Shown here: piece after piece, positions 35,308 through 43,753 of the stretch
Position numbering within the stretch: position 1 is the first letter of the stretch
Layout: every line of letters begins with the position of its first letter
From: Candidatus Aldehydirespirator catecholifindens
Lineage (GTDB): Bacteria > Actinomycetota > Acidimicrobiia > Acidimicrobiales > Aldehydirespiratoraceae
Length of the DNA stretch: 64,000 nt
Assembly (NCBI GenBank): GCA_028283245.1
Contig: JAPYNU010000057.1
Span: 1-64,000 of the forward strand
Direction of reading: 5' to 3'
The notes under the pieces: generated by a model
What the model saw: the letters and a program-made list of their open reading frames with translations, nothing else
Database searches by the model: none
What the model was told of the DNA's origin: nothing
Program-made: the position numbers and the translations under genes

Positions 35308-35806
35308 CATTCGCTGGCGGCGGAGCTGCTGAACCGGTCGGGAAGCGTTCTGGGACAGGCCCGGCGCAATCCGACGAACAAAGCGGTGCCATAGGCAACG
35401 ACAAGATGGCTACTTGATGACTGGCTGGTGCCAAATCAACGCGTTGATCGCGGATCGGCCAGGTTTCTCCTTCGAGCGGTTCCCACTCAAACACCTCATC
35501 TAGGGCCGCCTCCAGCGGGCCGCGCACTTCTTCAAGACAGCGACGGCATTCTGCCACCCAAATCCCTCTCACTTGTCCGACAGCCAGGTATGTGGCTGCC
35601 GCCTTTCGCAGCATCACCTCCACCTCAAGCAGGTCATCTAGCACTCGGGCACACGGCAAAACAAGATCACTCAACTGGCATCGGCGCAAAACCTCAATGC
35701 AGTCAACCGTTCCCGCCTCTAAGCGCGCACAGTCAACGATCAGGTTGCTGCTGAGTCGCTCGCTACTGTTGGGCGGTTCGCTGCTGGGTTGCTTGCTGCT
35801 GGGCAT
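35297..35806 (-). CDS. DUF177 (YceD) family protein
   Basis: A 169-residue DUF177/YceD protein, a family tied to 23S rRNA or ribosome accumulation and nearly always found before rpmF. Diagnostic Cys-containing stretches are AECRRCLEEVRGPLEA (about residues 91-106) and APLCSSDCAGPVPE near the C-terminus. The second Cys pair is only partly preserved. The codons at its end overlap a 16-bp repeat. Confidence 0.88.
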   Translation of the reverse strand: MPSSKQPSSEPPNSSERLSSNLIVDCARLEAGTVDCIEVLRRCQLSDLVLPCARVLDDLLEVEVMLRKAAATYLAVGQVRGIWVAECRRCLEEVRGPLEAALDEVFEWEPLEGETWPIRDQRVDLAPASHQVAILSLPMAPLCSSDCAGPVPERFPTGSAAPPPANADM

Positions 35807-35839
35807 TGCTGCACAGGTCGGATTTGTGAAAAGAATCGC

Positions 35840-36439
35840 TCAGGTGCCGTTGGTGCCAGCACTGAGACCACCCAGATCTTGATCGAAGACATCGTCTTCT
35901 TGCTTGGCTGGCTCAGGTACCGGCTCGGGTCTCGGCATTCTCGTGTCTTGCAGCCTCTGACGCCCGGCCGCCACCGCCGTAACGGTCTTTTGGAGCGTCG
36001 CCTCAAATGCCGCTAAGCGCTGATCGCACCAGTCTTCGGTTTCGAGTTTCATCCTCTTGGCGCGGGCTTCTGCTTCGTCAACAGTGCGTCGGGCTCGCAG
36101 GTCAGCGGCCTTGACAACTTCGCTGCGCTGCACCATCTGCTCGGCACGAGCTCGAGCCGCAGCGATTATTTCCTCTCCTTCTCGCTGAGCACGCTGGCGC
36201 ATGTCTTCTCGCTCTTTGAGCATCCACCGTGCCGCACGAAGCTCTTCAGGCAAAGCTGCTGACGCTCTCTGCAGAATCGCTGTCAGTTCGTCGCCGTTGA
36301 TCATCACCGAAGTCGAAAACGGCATCGCGCGAGAGCGCTCCAGAATGCGGATTGCTTGGGCCAGCAACTGTTCAACAGTCAACTGGCGAGCCTCGTGTGA
36401 GTTGCCGGGAGGTGACGACATGGGGGCATTCGAACTCAT
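35840..36439 (-). CDS. Coiled-coil protein (Rv2927c-like position)
   Basis: A 199-residue protein that is mostly charged alpha-helix. A long coiled coil runs from about residue 60 to 160 (EELRAARWMLKEREDMRQRA, ARARAEQMVQRSE), reminiscent of DivIVA-like or ATP-synthase-b-like helices. A similar coiled-coil protein sits between coaD and the DUF177 gene in actinobacteria such as mycobacteria (Rv2927c). A scaffold or cell-pole role is possible but not shown. Confidence 0.75.
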   Translation of the reverse strand: MSSNAPMSSPPGNSHEARQLTVEQLLAQAIRILERSRAMPFSTSVMINGDELTAILQRASAALPEELRAARWMLKEREDMRQRAQREGEEIIAAARARAEQMVQRSEVVKAADLRARRTVDEAEARAKRMKLETEDWCDQRLAAFEATLQKTVTAVAAGRQRLQDTRMPRPEPVPEPAKQEDDVFDQDLGGLSAGTNGT

Positions 36440-36521
36440 TGTTCCCGCCGTATCTGGACTGCCTTTGGCTTGGTCAAGCCTAGAGACACCCTCGGGTTAT
36501 ATGACGCACCGGCTGCCGGTT

Positions 36522-37007
36522 TCATTGCTGCTGCTCGAAACGCTCTGCCAGACGCTTTTGAACCGGCTCAGGCACCATGGACGAAACGTCGCCTCCGAAG
36601 CGCACCACTTCACGGATCAGCTTGGAAGCGACGAAAGATCTCTTGCTGGCAGAAGGAATAAAAACCGTCTGCACGCCAGCCAACGCTTGGTTCATTTGCG
36701 CCATCTGTAGCTCGCTCTCGAAATCTGAGACCGCCCGCAAGCCTTTCACGATGAAGTCTGCTTCAAGGTCACGAGCCAGATTCACCACCAGACTGGAGAA
36801 CATCGCTACCGAGACATTGGGCAGATCAGCGCAGCATTCCTTGATCATCTGCTCACGCTCATCAAGGCTGAACAAGCCCTGACCTTTTTGAGGGTTGCGC
36901 ATCGCGGCAACGACCACCTCATCAAAGAGCTGCGCGCTGGTCACAATAATCTCAAGATGGCCGTAGTGGATCGGGTCGAAAGATCCTGGATACAGCACAC
37001 GGGTCAC
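36522..37007 (-). CDS. coaD: Phosphopantetheine adenylyltransferase
   Basis: A 161-residue enzyme of coenzyme A synthesis that joins AMP to 4'-phosphopantetheine. The nucleotidyltransferase HxGH motif is in YPGSFDPIHYGHLEII (residues 6-21). The KxxxxK-like/ISS region is KRSFVASKLIREVVRFGGDV. Length is standard. It is followed upstream by rsmD, the usual rsmD-coaD pair. Confidence 0.96.
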   Translation of the reverse strand: MTRVLYPGSFDPIHYGHLEIIVTSAQLFDEVVVAAMRNPQKGQGLFSLDEREQMIKECCADLPNVSVAMFSSLVVNLARDLEADFIVKGLRAVSDFESELQMAQMNQALAGVQTVFIPSASKRSFVASKLIREVVRFGGDVSSMVPEPVQKRLAERFEQQQ

Positions 37008-37056
37008 GGCTTGAATCGCTTTCTTTCTGTCGGCTTTTTGGCTGATCTACTGCTAG

Positions 37057-37587
37057 TCATTCAGTAACTGTTGCGAACGTCACCACGGTAGTCCCGTGAC
37101 GGCGGCGATGTTGGACAACGAAACGCGAGCCCACCTCAACTGGACGATCCGACTCAATCACTACCAGCTCTGCGGGCACACATGCCAGCAACTCAGGCCA
37201 AGCATCGAAAGCATACGGAGGGTCAATAAGCGCCACATCGAAGCGGCGTGCAGCCAGTTCATCCAGCGCTGTCTCCACATCGGCAGCTATCACAGTGGCC
37301 GCCTCGCTGAAGCCTGTGAGCGCTAAGTTGCTTTGCAAAAGATCAGCCACAGCAGGGTTGCGTTCAACAAAAACTGCGTGAGCGGCACCTCGGCTCAACG
37401 CTTCGATCCCTAACGCGCCCGTACCGGCGAAAAGATCAAGAACCTGTGTGTCTGTCACAGCACCCAAGGAATAAAGCGAGTTGAACACAGCCTGGCGTAC
37501 CTTGTTGGGCGTGGGTCGCGTGCCGGTGCCGTCGGGTGCTGCCAGCAGGCGTCCCTTGGCTGAGCCAGCCGATACACGGATGCTCAC
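37057..37587 (-). CDS. rsmD: 16S rRNA (guanine966-N2)-methyltransferase RsmD
   Basis: A 176-residue Rossmann-fold methyltransferase acting on 16S rRNA. SAM-binding motif I is VLDLFAGTGALGIEALSRG, and the catalytic motif is DPPYAF (about residues 121-126). The N-terminus (RVSAGSAKGRLLAAPDGTGT) matches the family. The start is GTG 37587, which lies in the first unit of a 20-bp tandem duplication. Confidence 0.95.
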   Translation of the reverse strand: MSIRVSAGSAKGRLLAAPDGTGTRPTPNKVRQAVFNSLYSLGAVTDTQVLDLFAGTGALGIEALSRGAAHAVFVERNPAVADLLQSNLALTGFSEAATVIAADVETALDELAARRFDVALIDPPYAFDAWPELLACVPAELVVIESDRPVEVGSRFVVQHRRRHGTTVVTFATVTE

Positions 37588-37630
37588 CGTCTAACCCTTC
37601 TGCTCATCGTCTAACTCTTCCTAACTCTTA
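37581..37630. repeat. 20-bp tandem repeat between rsmD and recG
   Basis: tgctcaccgtctaacccttc (37581-37600) is repeated with two mismatches at 37601-37620 and followed by a partial third unit. The first copy contains the rsmD start codon. Confidence 0.85.
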
Positions 37631-39765
37631 AGCAAGAACTCGGCTTCACGGTCACCGAGCATTAGTTCTATTTCATCAGCTAGCGCTGGAAGCTTTAACA
37701 GATCTGGATCATCGTCAAGGATTTCGATTGCGACCTCGCGAGCCTTTTCGACCCATTCCTTGTCGCGTCGCAGCGAAGCCAGCCGCAGGTCGTTGCGTCC
37801 CTTCTGGCGCTCCCCCATGATCGTGCCCTCTCCGCGCAGTTCTAAATCAACTTCAGCTAGATGGAAACCGTCATCGGAGTCCACCAGAGCTTGCAGGCGA
37901 GCCTCGGCTTCAGGCGTGGCGGCTTCTCCAACCAGATAGCAGTTGGATGCATATTGAGCGCGGCCTACCCGACCCCGCAACTGATGAAGCTGCGCTATAC
38001 CGAATCGACCCGCATCAATAACTACCATCACGGTGGCATTGGCAACATCAACACCTACCTCAATGACGGTGGTGGACACCAGCACATCAAGCTGATTCGA
38101 GCGGAACAGGCTCATCGTGGCCTCTTTCTCTGCGGCTGAAACCCGCCCATGTAATAAACCAACCCGAAGTCCCGCTAGTTCACCTCCCTCGCCGCTGAGA
38201 CGCTCGTAGGTTTCCATAGCGGAACGAACATCAATCACTTCGGACTCCTCAATCAGCGGGCAAACCACATACGCCTGATGCCCTTTTGCTGCAGCATCAC
38301 GAACCGCTTCCCAAACCAGTGCCTCCCCAAGAGGGCCTCTGGCCCAAGTGGTGTCAATCCGCACGCGACCAGAGGGAAGCTCATCAAGCACCGACACGTC
38401 CAAATCGCCGTAGACGGTCATTGCTGCGGTGCGCGGAATTGGGGTTGCGGTCATCACCAGCAAATCTGGTGTCAGCGACTGCGGCCCGCGGTCACGCAGA
38501 ACTGCCCGCTGCTCCACACCGAAACGATGCTGCTCGTCGATCACCACCACCCCCAGAGACTCATATTGCAGATCATCTGAGATGAGCGCATGGGTACCGA
38601 CCACGATGTCAACCTCTCCAGCAGCCAGCCCGGCTGCCGTCTTGCGGCGCTGCGCTGCGGGGCAACTCGCTGTCAATAGTTCCATCCGCAGAGGGCGACT
38701 AGCTGTAAGGCGGGTCTCGTCGGGCACCGAGAAGTCTCCGAGCAGTTTCGTCATCGTCTGATGGTGCTGTTCGGCGAGCACCTCCGTCGGTGCCATCAAA
38801 GCACCTTGATAGCCGCCCTGCACTGCGGTCAACAAAGCGCACAATGCCACCACTGTTTTACCTGCACCGACATCACCTTGCAGCAGTCGATGCATGGGGT
38901 GAGCCTTGGCTAAGTCCTCGCTGATCACTGAGATCGCCTGCTGTTGAGCATCGGTCAACTCAAACGGCAAACCCGCCACAAAGAGGTTCACAAGTTCCCC
39001 GCCGACAGCGTGCGACAAACCGGCGGTGTTTTGCTCCATCCGGCGCTTGCGTTGCACCAGACGCAGCTGCAAACGCAAAAGCTCATCGAACATGAGACGC
39101 TGCCTCGCCCGGCTCGACTCTGCCATGGTCTCAGGACGGTGTATCCCACAGAACGCGGCGTGACGGTTCATCAATTTGAGCCGGGTCGGCAGTTCGTCTG
39201 GTAACGGGTCATCTATGCTGCGGGCTTCGCAACGGTCTAGCACGTTGGCGACATGATCAGCGATATGCCAGGTTCTCAGACCTGACTTCTCCGACTGCGG
39301 ATAGACGGCAATGATGCGACCGGTGCGGTCACCTACCAGATCCACCACTGGATTGGTCATCTGCAAAGCACCCTGATAACGGCTCGGCTTGCCATGCACC
39401 ACAACCGTGCGACCCACGTTAAGGCTCTGCTCTAGCCACGGCTGATTGAAGAAGACCAGCTTGAGCCTGCCGCTGTCGTCTGAGACGACCACTTCGACCA
39501 GCTTTTGACGCCGCCTGGTTCGCCGCGAAGCACTGCGCTCAACACGAGCCACCACAAAGACTTCTTCATCGACCATCAGATCAACTATTCGTGCCTGGCG
39601 GGTGCGGTCAAGGTAGCGGCGTGGATAATGCTGCAGCAGATCAAGCACGCTGCGTATCTCGAGTTCGGCTAGGGCTGCTGCGCGTTTGGTTCCTAGATTT
39701 TTGAGGCGCTCGACGGCTATGGCATCAAGGTCACGGAAACTCAGAGGTGGGTCACCTGCAGGCAT
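37621..39765 (-). CDS. recG: ATP-dependent DNA helicase RecG
   Basis: A 714-residue helicase that remodels stalled forks and branched DNA. An N-terminal wedge/OB domain (about 50-190) precedes the SF2 core. Walker A is LLQGDVGAGKTVVALCA, motif II is VVIDEQHRFGVEQR, and motif VI is QLHQLRGRVGRA. ATG 39765 (MPAGDPPLSFRDLD) is preferred; ATG 39873 would add 36 unrelated residues and overlap the DAK gene by 44 nt. It lies directly downstream of the DAK-domain gene, a conserved pair. Confidence 0.95.
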   Translation of the reverse strand: MPAGDPPLSFRDLDAIAVERLKNLGTKRAAALAELEIRSVLDLLQHYPRRYLDRTRQARIVDLMVDEEVFVVARVERSASRRTRRRQKLVEVVVSDDSGRLKLVFFNQPWLEQSLNVGRTVVVHGKPSRYQGALQMTNPVVDLVGDRTGRIIAVYPQSEKSGLRTWHIADHVANVLDRCEARSIDDPLPDELPTRLKLMNRHAAFCGIHRPETMAESSRARQRLMFDELLRLQLRLVQRKRRMEQNTAGLSHAVGGELVNLFVAGLPFELTDAQQQAISVISEDLAKAHPMHRLLQGDVGAGKTVVALCALLTAVQGGYQGALMAPTEVLAEQHHQTMTKLLGDFSVPDETRLTASRPLRMELLTASCPAAQRRKTAAGLAAGEVDIVVGTHALISDDLQYESLGVVVIDEQHRFGVEQRAVLRDRGPQSLTPDLLVMTATPIPRTAAMTVYGDLDVSVLDELPSGRVRIDTTWARGPLGEALVWEAVRDAAAKGHQAYVVCPLIEESEVIDVRSAMETYERLSGEGGELAGLRVGLLHGRVSAAEKEATMSLFRSNQLDVLVSTTVIEVGVDVANATVMVVIDAGRFGIAQLHQLRGRVGRAQYASNCYLVGEAATPEAEARLQALVDSDDGFHLAEVDLELRGEGTIMGERQKGRNDLRLASLRRDKEWVEKAREVAIEILDDDPDLLKLPALADEIELMLGDREAEFLLKS

Positions 39766-39829
39766 AGTCGAGATCGCAGCCGTCGTGTAGTTATCGCCTC
39801 GCCGCTGTCCCCGTTGAACCGCCGACGCT

Positions 39830-41590
39830 CTATTCGACGCCGAAATAGTAGGGGTAGAGTGGCTGACCGCCATCTGTGACCTCGACTTCGATGTCGCTGT
39901 GATGCTCGGTCATGTGGCTAACGATCGCTGCGGTGGCGGCGTCGTCTGCGTCTTCCCCAGCGATCACGGTCAGCAGCTCGTGGTGGTCGGTGACAATCGA
40001 ATCCAGCAAGGCAGTCGCAGCGGTAGTCATGTCAGAAGTCACCGCTTCTATTCCCGCCGGGCCGATGCCGAGCCAGTCTCCAGTGGAGATCGAAGCCGCC
40101 GAACTAGAGGCTTCACGCACGGCCTGAGTGACTTCGCCGCTGATCACACAATCTGCAGCTCGGGCCATCTCCTGGAGGTTCGCGGTGATGGTGGCTGTGC
40201 CATTGAAAGACATCAGCGCTGCTAGCCCTTCAACCACGCTGCGGGTCGGCACCACGCCCACATTTCGCCGAGTTTCGCCGTCAAGTTGCTCGGCAACACC
40301 GATGATGTTCTTATTGTTGGGCAATACCACCACATTGCCGGTTGGCAGCGAATCAACGGCTGCCAACAGTTCGGCGGTGGACGGGTTCATGGACTGACCG
40401 CCGGTCACTACTCGCTGCGCCCCCATTGACTCAAGAATCTCAACTAAGCCTGCGCCAGCTCCAACCGCCACCACGGCACAGCTATCAACCTCAGTGATCT
40501 CAACCGGCTCGAAAGCCTGCACGGTAACCCGATCATCGTTGGCGGTATCGGTGTCTGTGGGGGGTTGATTGAACCATTCGGTGTGATCACCTGCTTGTTC
40601 TAATATGTCGGTGACCTCAATACGGTGAGGTCGTCCAACCGCGATACCCGCCTCAATGGCTGCACCAATGTGGTCGGTGTGGATATGGCAGTTCCAGATG
40701 CCGTCGCCGCCAACCACGACTATCGAGTCGCCGATGTCTTTCCAGGCAGCTTTGAAGCTGTCCACAGCAGAGTCGGGCGCATCCAGCAGGAACATCACCT
40801 CATAACGCAAATCCGCTACCGAAAACTCGCTGGCGGGATGCTCAGCATCGCTAGGGGCATCGCTTACAGCTCTGCCAGAGGCGTCAGAAGTGCCAGCGTG
40901 TGCTGCAGCTTGCGAGGGTGGTGCTTCGGGGGGTTCTGGCATGGGGCGACCGTCAAACACGTTCAAGCAGGCGTCAAACAGCAGAAGCAGCCCGGCACCG
41001 CCCGCGTCCACCACTCCCGCCGCAGCTAGCACTGGCAGCATTTCGGGGGTGCGAGCCAGTGCGTCATGACCACGGTCGCTTGCCGCGTCAAGCACTTCGA
41101 CCAGACTGGCACCTTGTGAGGCTGTGCTTTGGGCAGCTTCAGCAGCTTCACGGACGACGGTCAAGATGGTGCCTTCCACGGGTCGGGCCACTGCCGAGTA
41201 GGCACCGTCGCTGGCAGCTTGCAAAGCCGCAGCCATAGTTGCAGCGTCAGGTTCGGTGGATTGAGTGGATTGGGTGGATTGGCTCAACGCCCCACAGATG
41301 CCTCGAAGTATCTGAGCCAGGATCACTCCAGAGTTGCCGCGAGCCCCCATGAGCGCCCCGTGTGAGATAGCTGCACACAGAGCCTCAAGATCGTCAGCGG
41401 TGTCTTCGCAGCTTTCAAGCACCGACTGCAGGGTCGAGGACATGTTCAGGCCGGTGTCGCCGTCGGGTACCGGATAGACGTTCAGATTGTCAAGCACCTG
41501 CCGGTGGGAGGTGAGCCCGTCGTGGAATTTGGTGATGACGCGGCGCAAGGTGACTGCATCAACGACAGGTGATACCACCGCGGAGGTCAT
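39830..41590 (-). CDS. DAK2-domain protein, FakA/YloV-like fatty acid kinase
   Basis: An approximately 586-residue protein. The N-terminal DAK2/DhaL-type kinase domain has NVYPVPDGDTGLNMSSTLQ and GARGNSGVILAQILRG, whose acids bind Mg-ATP. A central linker precedes a C-terminal FakA-type region (VVVLPNNKNIIGVAEQ). FakA phosphorylates fatty acids bound to FakB for phospholipid synthesis; the actinobacterial homologue is probably similar. ATG 41590 fits the family N-terminus; the frame is open to 41869, but that part looks non-coding. Internal low-complexity insert (about 230-270). Confidence 0.88.
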   Translation of the reverse strand: MTSAVVSPVVDAVTLRRVITKFHDGLTSHRQVLDNLNVYPVPDGDTGLNMSSTLQSVLESCEDTADDLEALCAAISHGALMGARGNSGVILAQILRGICGALSQSTQSTQSTEPDAATMAAALQAASDGAYSAVARPVEGTILTVVREAAEAAQSTASQGASLVEVLDAASDRGHDALARTPEMLPVLAAAGVVDAGGAGLLLLFDACLNVFDGRPMPEPPEAPPSQAAAHAGTSDASGRAVSDAPSDAEHPASEFSVADLRYEVMFLLDAPDSAVDSFKAAWKDIGDSIVVVGGDGIWNCHIHTDHIGAAIEAGIAVGRPHRIEVTDILEQAGDHTEWFNQPPTDTDTANDDRVTVQAFEPVEITEVDSCAVVAVGAGAGLVEILESMGAQRVVTGGQSMNPSTAELLAAVDSLPTGNVVVLPNNKNIIGVAEQLDGETRRNVGVVPTRSVVEGLAALMSFNGTATITANLQEMARAADCVISGEVTQAVREASSSAASISTGDWLGIGPAGIEAVTSDMTTAATALLDSIVTDHHELLTVIAGEDADDAATAAIVSHMTEHHSDIEVEVTDGGQPLYPYYFGVE

Positions 41591-41626
41591 GGTTCGAGGA
41601 TACCTGTCGCTTTGGACGGGCTCGTT

Positions 41627-41660
41627 GATATGCGTCGCTTGGAGATATGCGTCGCTTGGA
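41627..41660. repeat. Two-copy 17-bp tandem repeat upstream of the DAK gene
   Basis: gatatgcgtcgcttgga is repeated perfectly at 41627-41643 and 41644-41660, in the leader of the DAK-domain gene (start 41590). Confidence 0.95.
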
Positions 41661-41731
41661 GTGCGCCGCCAAATTGATCTAGTTGATCTAGGCACGCTAA
41701 ACACGGCCAGTTTCAAGATGTGCCCACTACG

Positions 41732-41962
41732 ATGCGTTTCGTGCAGGGCGTAATTAAGAGCTATGACCCAGTCACCGGCGACGGTGTGCTTGTGAACGAA
41801 GCCGACCTGCAAGATGTCGATTTGGCAGCGAATGCGTTGGAGGGGTCGCTGTTCCGGATGCTGCGCCAAGGCCAGCGAGTGCAGTTCGATCTTGACAGCC
41901 AGGGTCGAGCCACTAGGCTGCGTCTGGGCTCCGAAGTCGACATGGCCACACCAGACTTCTAA
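41732..41962 (+). CDS. Cold-shock-domain-like small protein
   Basis: A 76-residue protein whose N-terminus, VQGVIKSYDPVTGDGVLVNE, matches the start of the cold-shock OB fold (GxVKxYDxxxGxG). The aromatic RNP1 residues of true cold-shock proteins are not obvious, and a central insert is present, so nucleic-acid binding is inferred only. ATG 41732 is used; a GTG at 41720 would add four residues. It is divergent from the DAK gene. Confidence 0.7.
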   Translation: MRFVQGVIKSYDPVTGDGVLVNEADLQDVDLAANALEGSLFRMLRQGQRVQFDLDSQGRATRLRLGSEVDMATPDF

Positions 41963-41981
41963 AGCCCATTAACCAGAAGGC

Positions 41982-42359
41982 TCATATTGCGGAATCCAGG
42001 ATCACTGCACGAATGCCGAGCCCCATCAAGAACAACCCGGTAAAGCCGTAAAGCAGACACAAGTAGGCACGCAGATGCGGCCTGTAGCTGTAAGCGATGC
42101 CTACCGCGACCAGACCCGAAAACCCGTAGAGAGCGTGAAGTTCGGGTGCCTCACGGTTCTCGGCGACCATGAGCCACGTCCCCAGCCCTGCCTGCACAAA
42201 CACGGTGAGCTGGGCTGCTGCTGTGGCGATCCACAACGCAGATGTGCGCAGGCTTGTGCGCCGATGCGCCACCAGAGCCCATAATCCCACCGCCGCGTTG
42301 GCGAAGATCACTACCCATGAGAACCAGTCATGCGTGGCGCTCACAGTCGCGAACATCAA
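41982..42359 (-). CDS. Four-helix membrane protein of unknown function
   Basis: A 125-residue integral membrane protein with about four hydrophobic spans: FSWVVIFANAAVGLWALVA, TAAAQLTVFVQAGLGTWLMV, ALYGFSGLVAVGIAYSY and LCLLYGFTGLFLMGLGI. No named domain is recognised. The ATG start at 42359 lies inside the first copy of a 32-bp direct repeat shared with the end of the CoA-transferase gene. Confidence 0.7.
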   Translation of the reverse strand: MMFATVSATHDWFSWVVIFANAAVGLWALVAHRRTSLRTSALWIATAAAQLTVFVQAGLGTWLMVAENREAPELHALYGFSGLVAVGIAYSYRPHLRAYLCLLYGFTGLFLMGLGIRAVILDSAI

Positions 42360-42439
42360 GCCACAACCACTTCACAGTGCATCATTTTGGGGGCACAGAC
42401 CGCGTGTGTGGCGCTCACAGTCGCGAACATCAAGCCACA
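42334..42439. repeat. 32-bp direct repeat pair
   Basis: A 32-bp sequence beginning gtggcgctcacagtcgcgaa is present at 42334-42365 and again at 42408-42439. The first copy carries the N-terminal codons and start of the membrane protein gene. The second lies at the 3' end of the CaiB gene and carries its stop at 42430-42432. Confidence 0.95.
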
Positions 42440-43572
42440 GCGCCGCTGGCACGCAATGACGCTATGGCATCGGAGTCGAGTCCCGCCTCAAGCAGGATCT
42501 CGTCGGTGTGCTGACCAGCGTGAGGTGGAGGTCGGCGGATGCTGCCTGGGGTTCGGCTAAAGCGCGGTGCTGGATTCGGTTGAACCGTGCCAGCCACTTC
42601 ACCGAAAGTGTCGCGCGCTGCGTTGTGCGGATGATCAGGTGCCTCAGTCAGTGACAGCACTGGAGCGAAACAGCAGTCGCTGCCCTCAAACAGTTCGCAC
42701 CACTCATCTCTAGTGCGCTGCGCTATCACGGCAGCGAGTTTCTTTTTGAGGTCAGGCCAGGCCGCTCTGTCCATCTGCTGATCCCATTCGCTGCCATCCA
42801 AACCCAAACGCTGGCGAAGCTCAGCATAGAACTGCGGCTCCAAAGGGCCCAAAGTGATGAACTTGCTATCAGCGGTTTCATACACGTTGTAGAAGTGGGC
42901 ACCGGTGTCAAGCATGTTGGTGCCACGTTCTTCACTCCAAAAAGGCGTGCCAGCCAGCCCAAAGAACGCAGTCATCAACGAGGCTGCACCGTCAACCATG
43001 GCTGCGTCCACCACTTGGCCTTGGCCCGAAGTGCGAGCCTCCAGCAAAGCGCACACCATCCCGAAAGCTAGATACATGCCCCCGCCACCGAAATCCCCAA
43101 CAAGGTTGAGTGGTGGCACTGGAGCTTCACCGGCACGCCCGATGCTGTGCAGTGCGCCCGCAAGGGCGATGTAGTTGAGATCATGGCCCGCGCTTGAGGC
43201 GTAAGGGCCTTCCTGCCCCCAGCCCGTCATTCTGCCGTAGACCAGACGAGGGTTGAGTTCTAGGCAGTCGTCGGGACCGATCCCCAGACGTTCAGCCACA
43301 CCCGGTCGGAACCCCTCCAACATGGCATCAGCGCCTGATGCCAGCGTCATTACCAGATCCACCCCGTCAGACGACTTCAGGTCAACACCAATCGAGCGTC
43401 TGCCACGGTTAAGTAGATCTCTGGGAGGTTCAGATGGGTCACCTCCGCGCACGGCTCCGGCACGATCAACACGGATCACGTCCGCGCCCATGTCGGCAAG
43501 CATCATGGCACAAAACGGCCCAGGCCCGATGCCCGCGATCTCAATGACTCGAATTCCTGTCAAAGGCCCCAT
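42430..43572 (-). CDS. CaiB/BaiF-family CoA-transferase, alpha-methylacyl-CoA racemase type
   Basis: A 380-residue class III CoA-transferase family protein. The N-terminus (LTGIRVIEIAGIGPGPFCAM) and the ADMGADVIRVDR stretch are typical of alpha-methylacyl-CoA racemases. The racemase His is in SAGHDLNYIALAGAL and the catalytic Asp in LVGDFGGGGMYLAFG. AMACR inverts the 2-methyl stereocentre of branched acyl-CoAs for beta-oxidation, which fits an organism degrading branched lipids or sterols. It starts at ATG 43572 and has no obvious operon partner. Confidence 0.9.
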   Translation of the reverse strand: MGPLTGIRVIEIAGIGPGPFCAMMLADMGADVIRVDRAGAVRGGDPSEPPRDLLNRGRRSIGVDLKSSDGVDLVMTLASGADAMLEGFRPGVAERLGIGPDDCLELNPRLVYGRMTGWGQEGPYASSAGHDLNYIALAGALHSIGRAGEAPVPPLNLVGDFGGGGMYLAFGMVCALLEARTSGQGQVVDAAMVDGAASLMTAFFGLAGTPFWSEERGTNMLDTGAHFYNVYETADSKFITLGPLEPQFYAELRQRLGLDGSEWDQQMDRAAWPDLKKKLAAVIAQRTRDEWCELFEGSDCCFAPVLSLTEAPDHPHNAARDTFGEVAGTVQPNPAPRFSRTPGSIRRPPPHAGQHTDEILLEAGLDSDAIASLRASGAVA

Positions 43573-43594
43573 GTCTTCACCTTCCTTCGCTATT

Positions 43595-43632
43595 GATTAC
43601 CTGTCGATTACCTGTTCCGATTACCTATTCGC
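43595..43632. repeat. Three imperfect 12-13-bp repeats upstream of the CaiB gene
   Basis: gattacctgtc, gattacctgttcc and gattacctattc follow one another in the leader region upstream of the CaiB gene. Confidence 0.75.
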
Positions 43633-43753
43633 TCAGCGTCTTTTGACACTCCCAACATGTTGGAGTAAAGCCCGTGCATAAGTATCAGCGCAGGATCAGC
43701 GCGGGATCGGTTTCGTTACCGAAAATTTCATAAGCGATCTCAATCTCGCCGTT

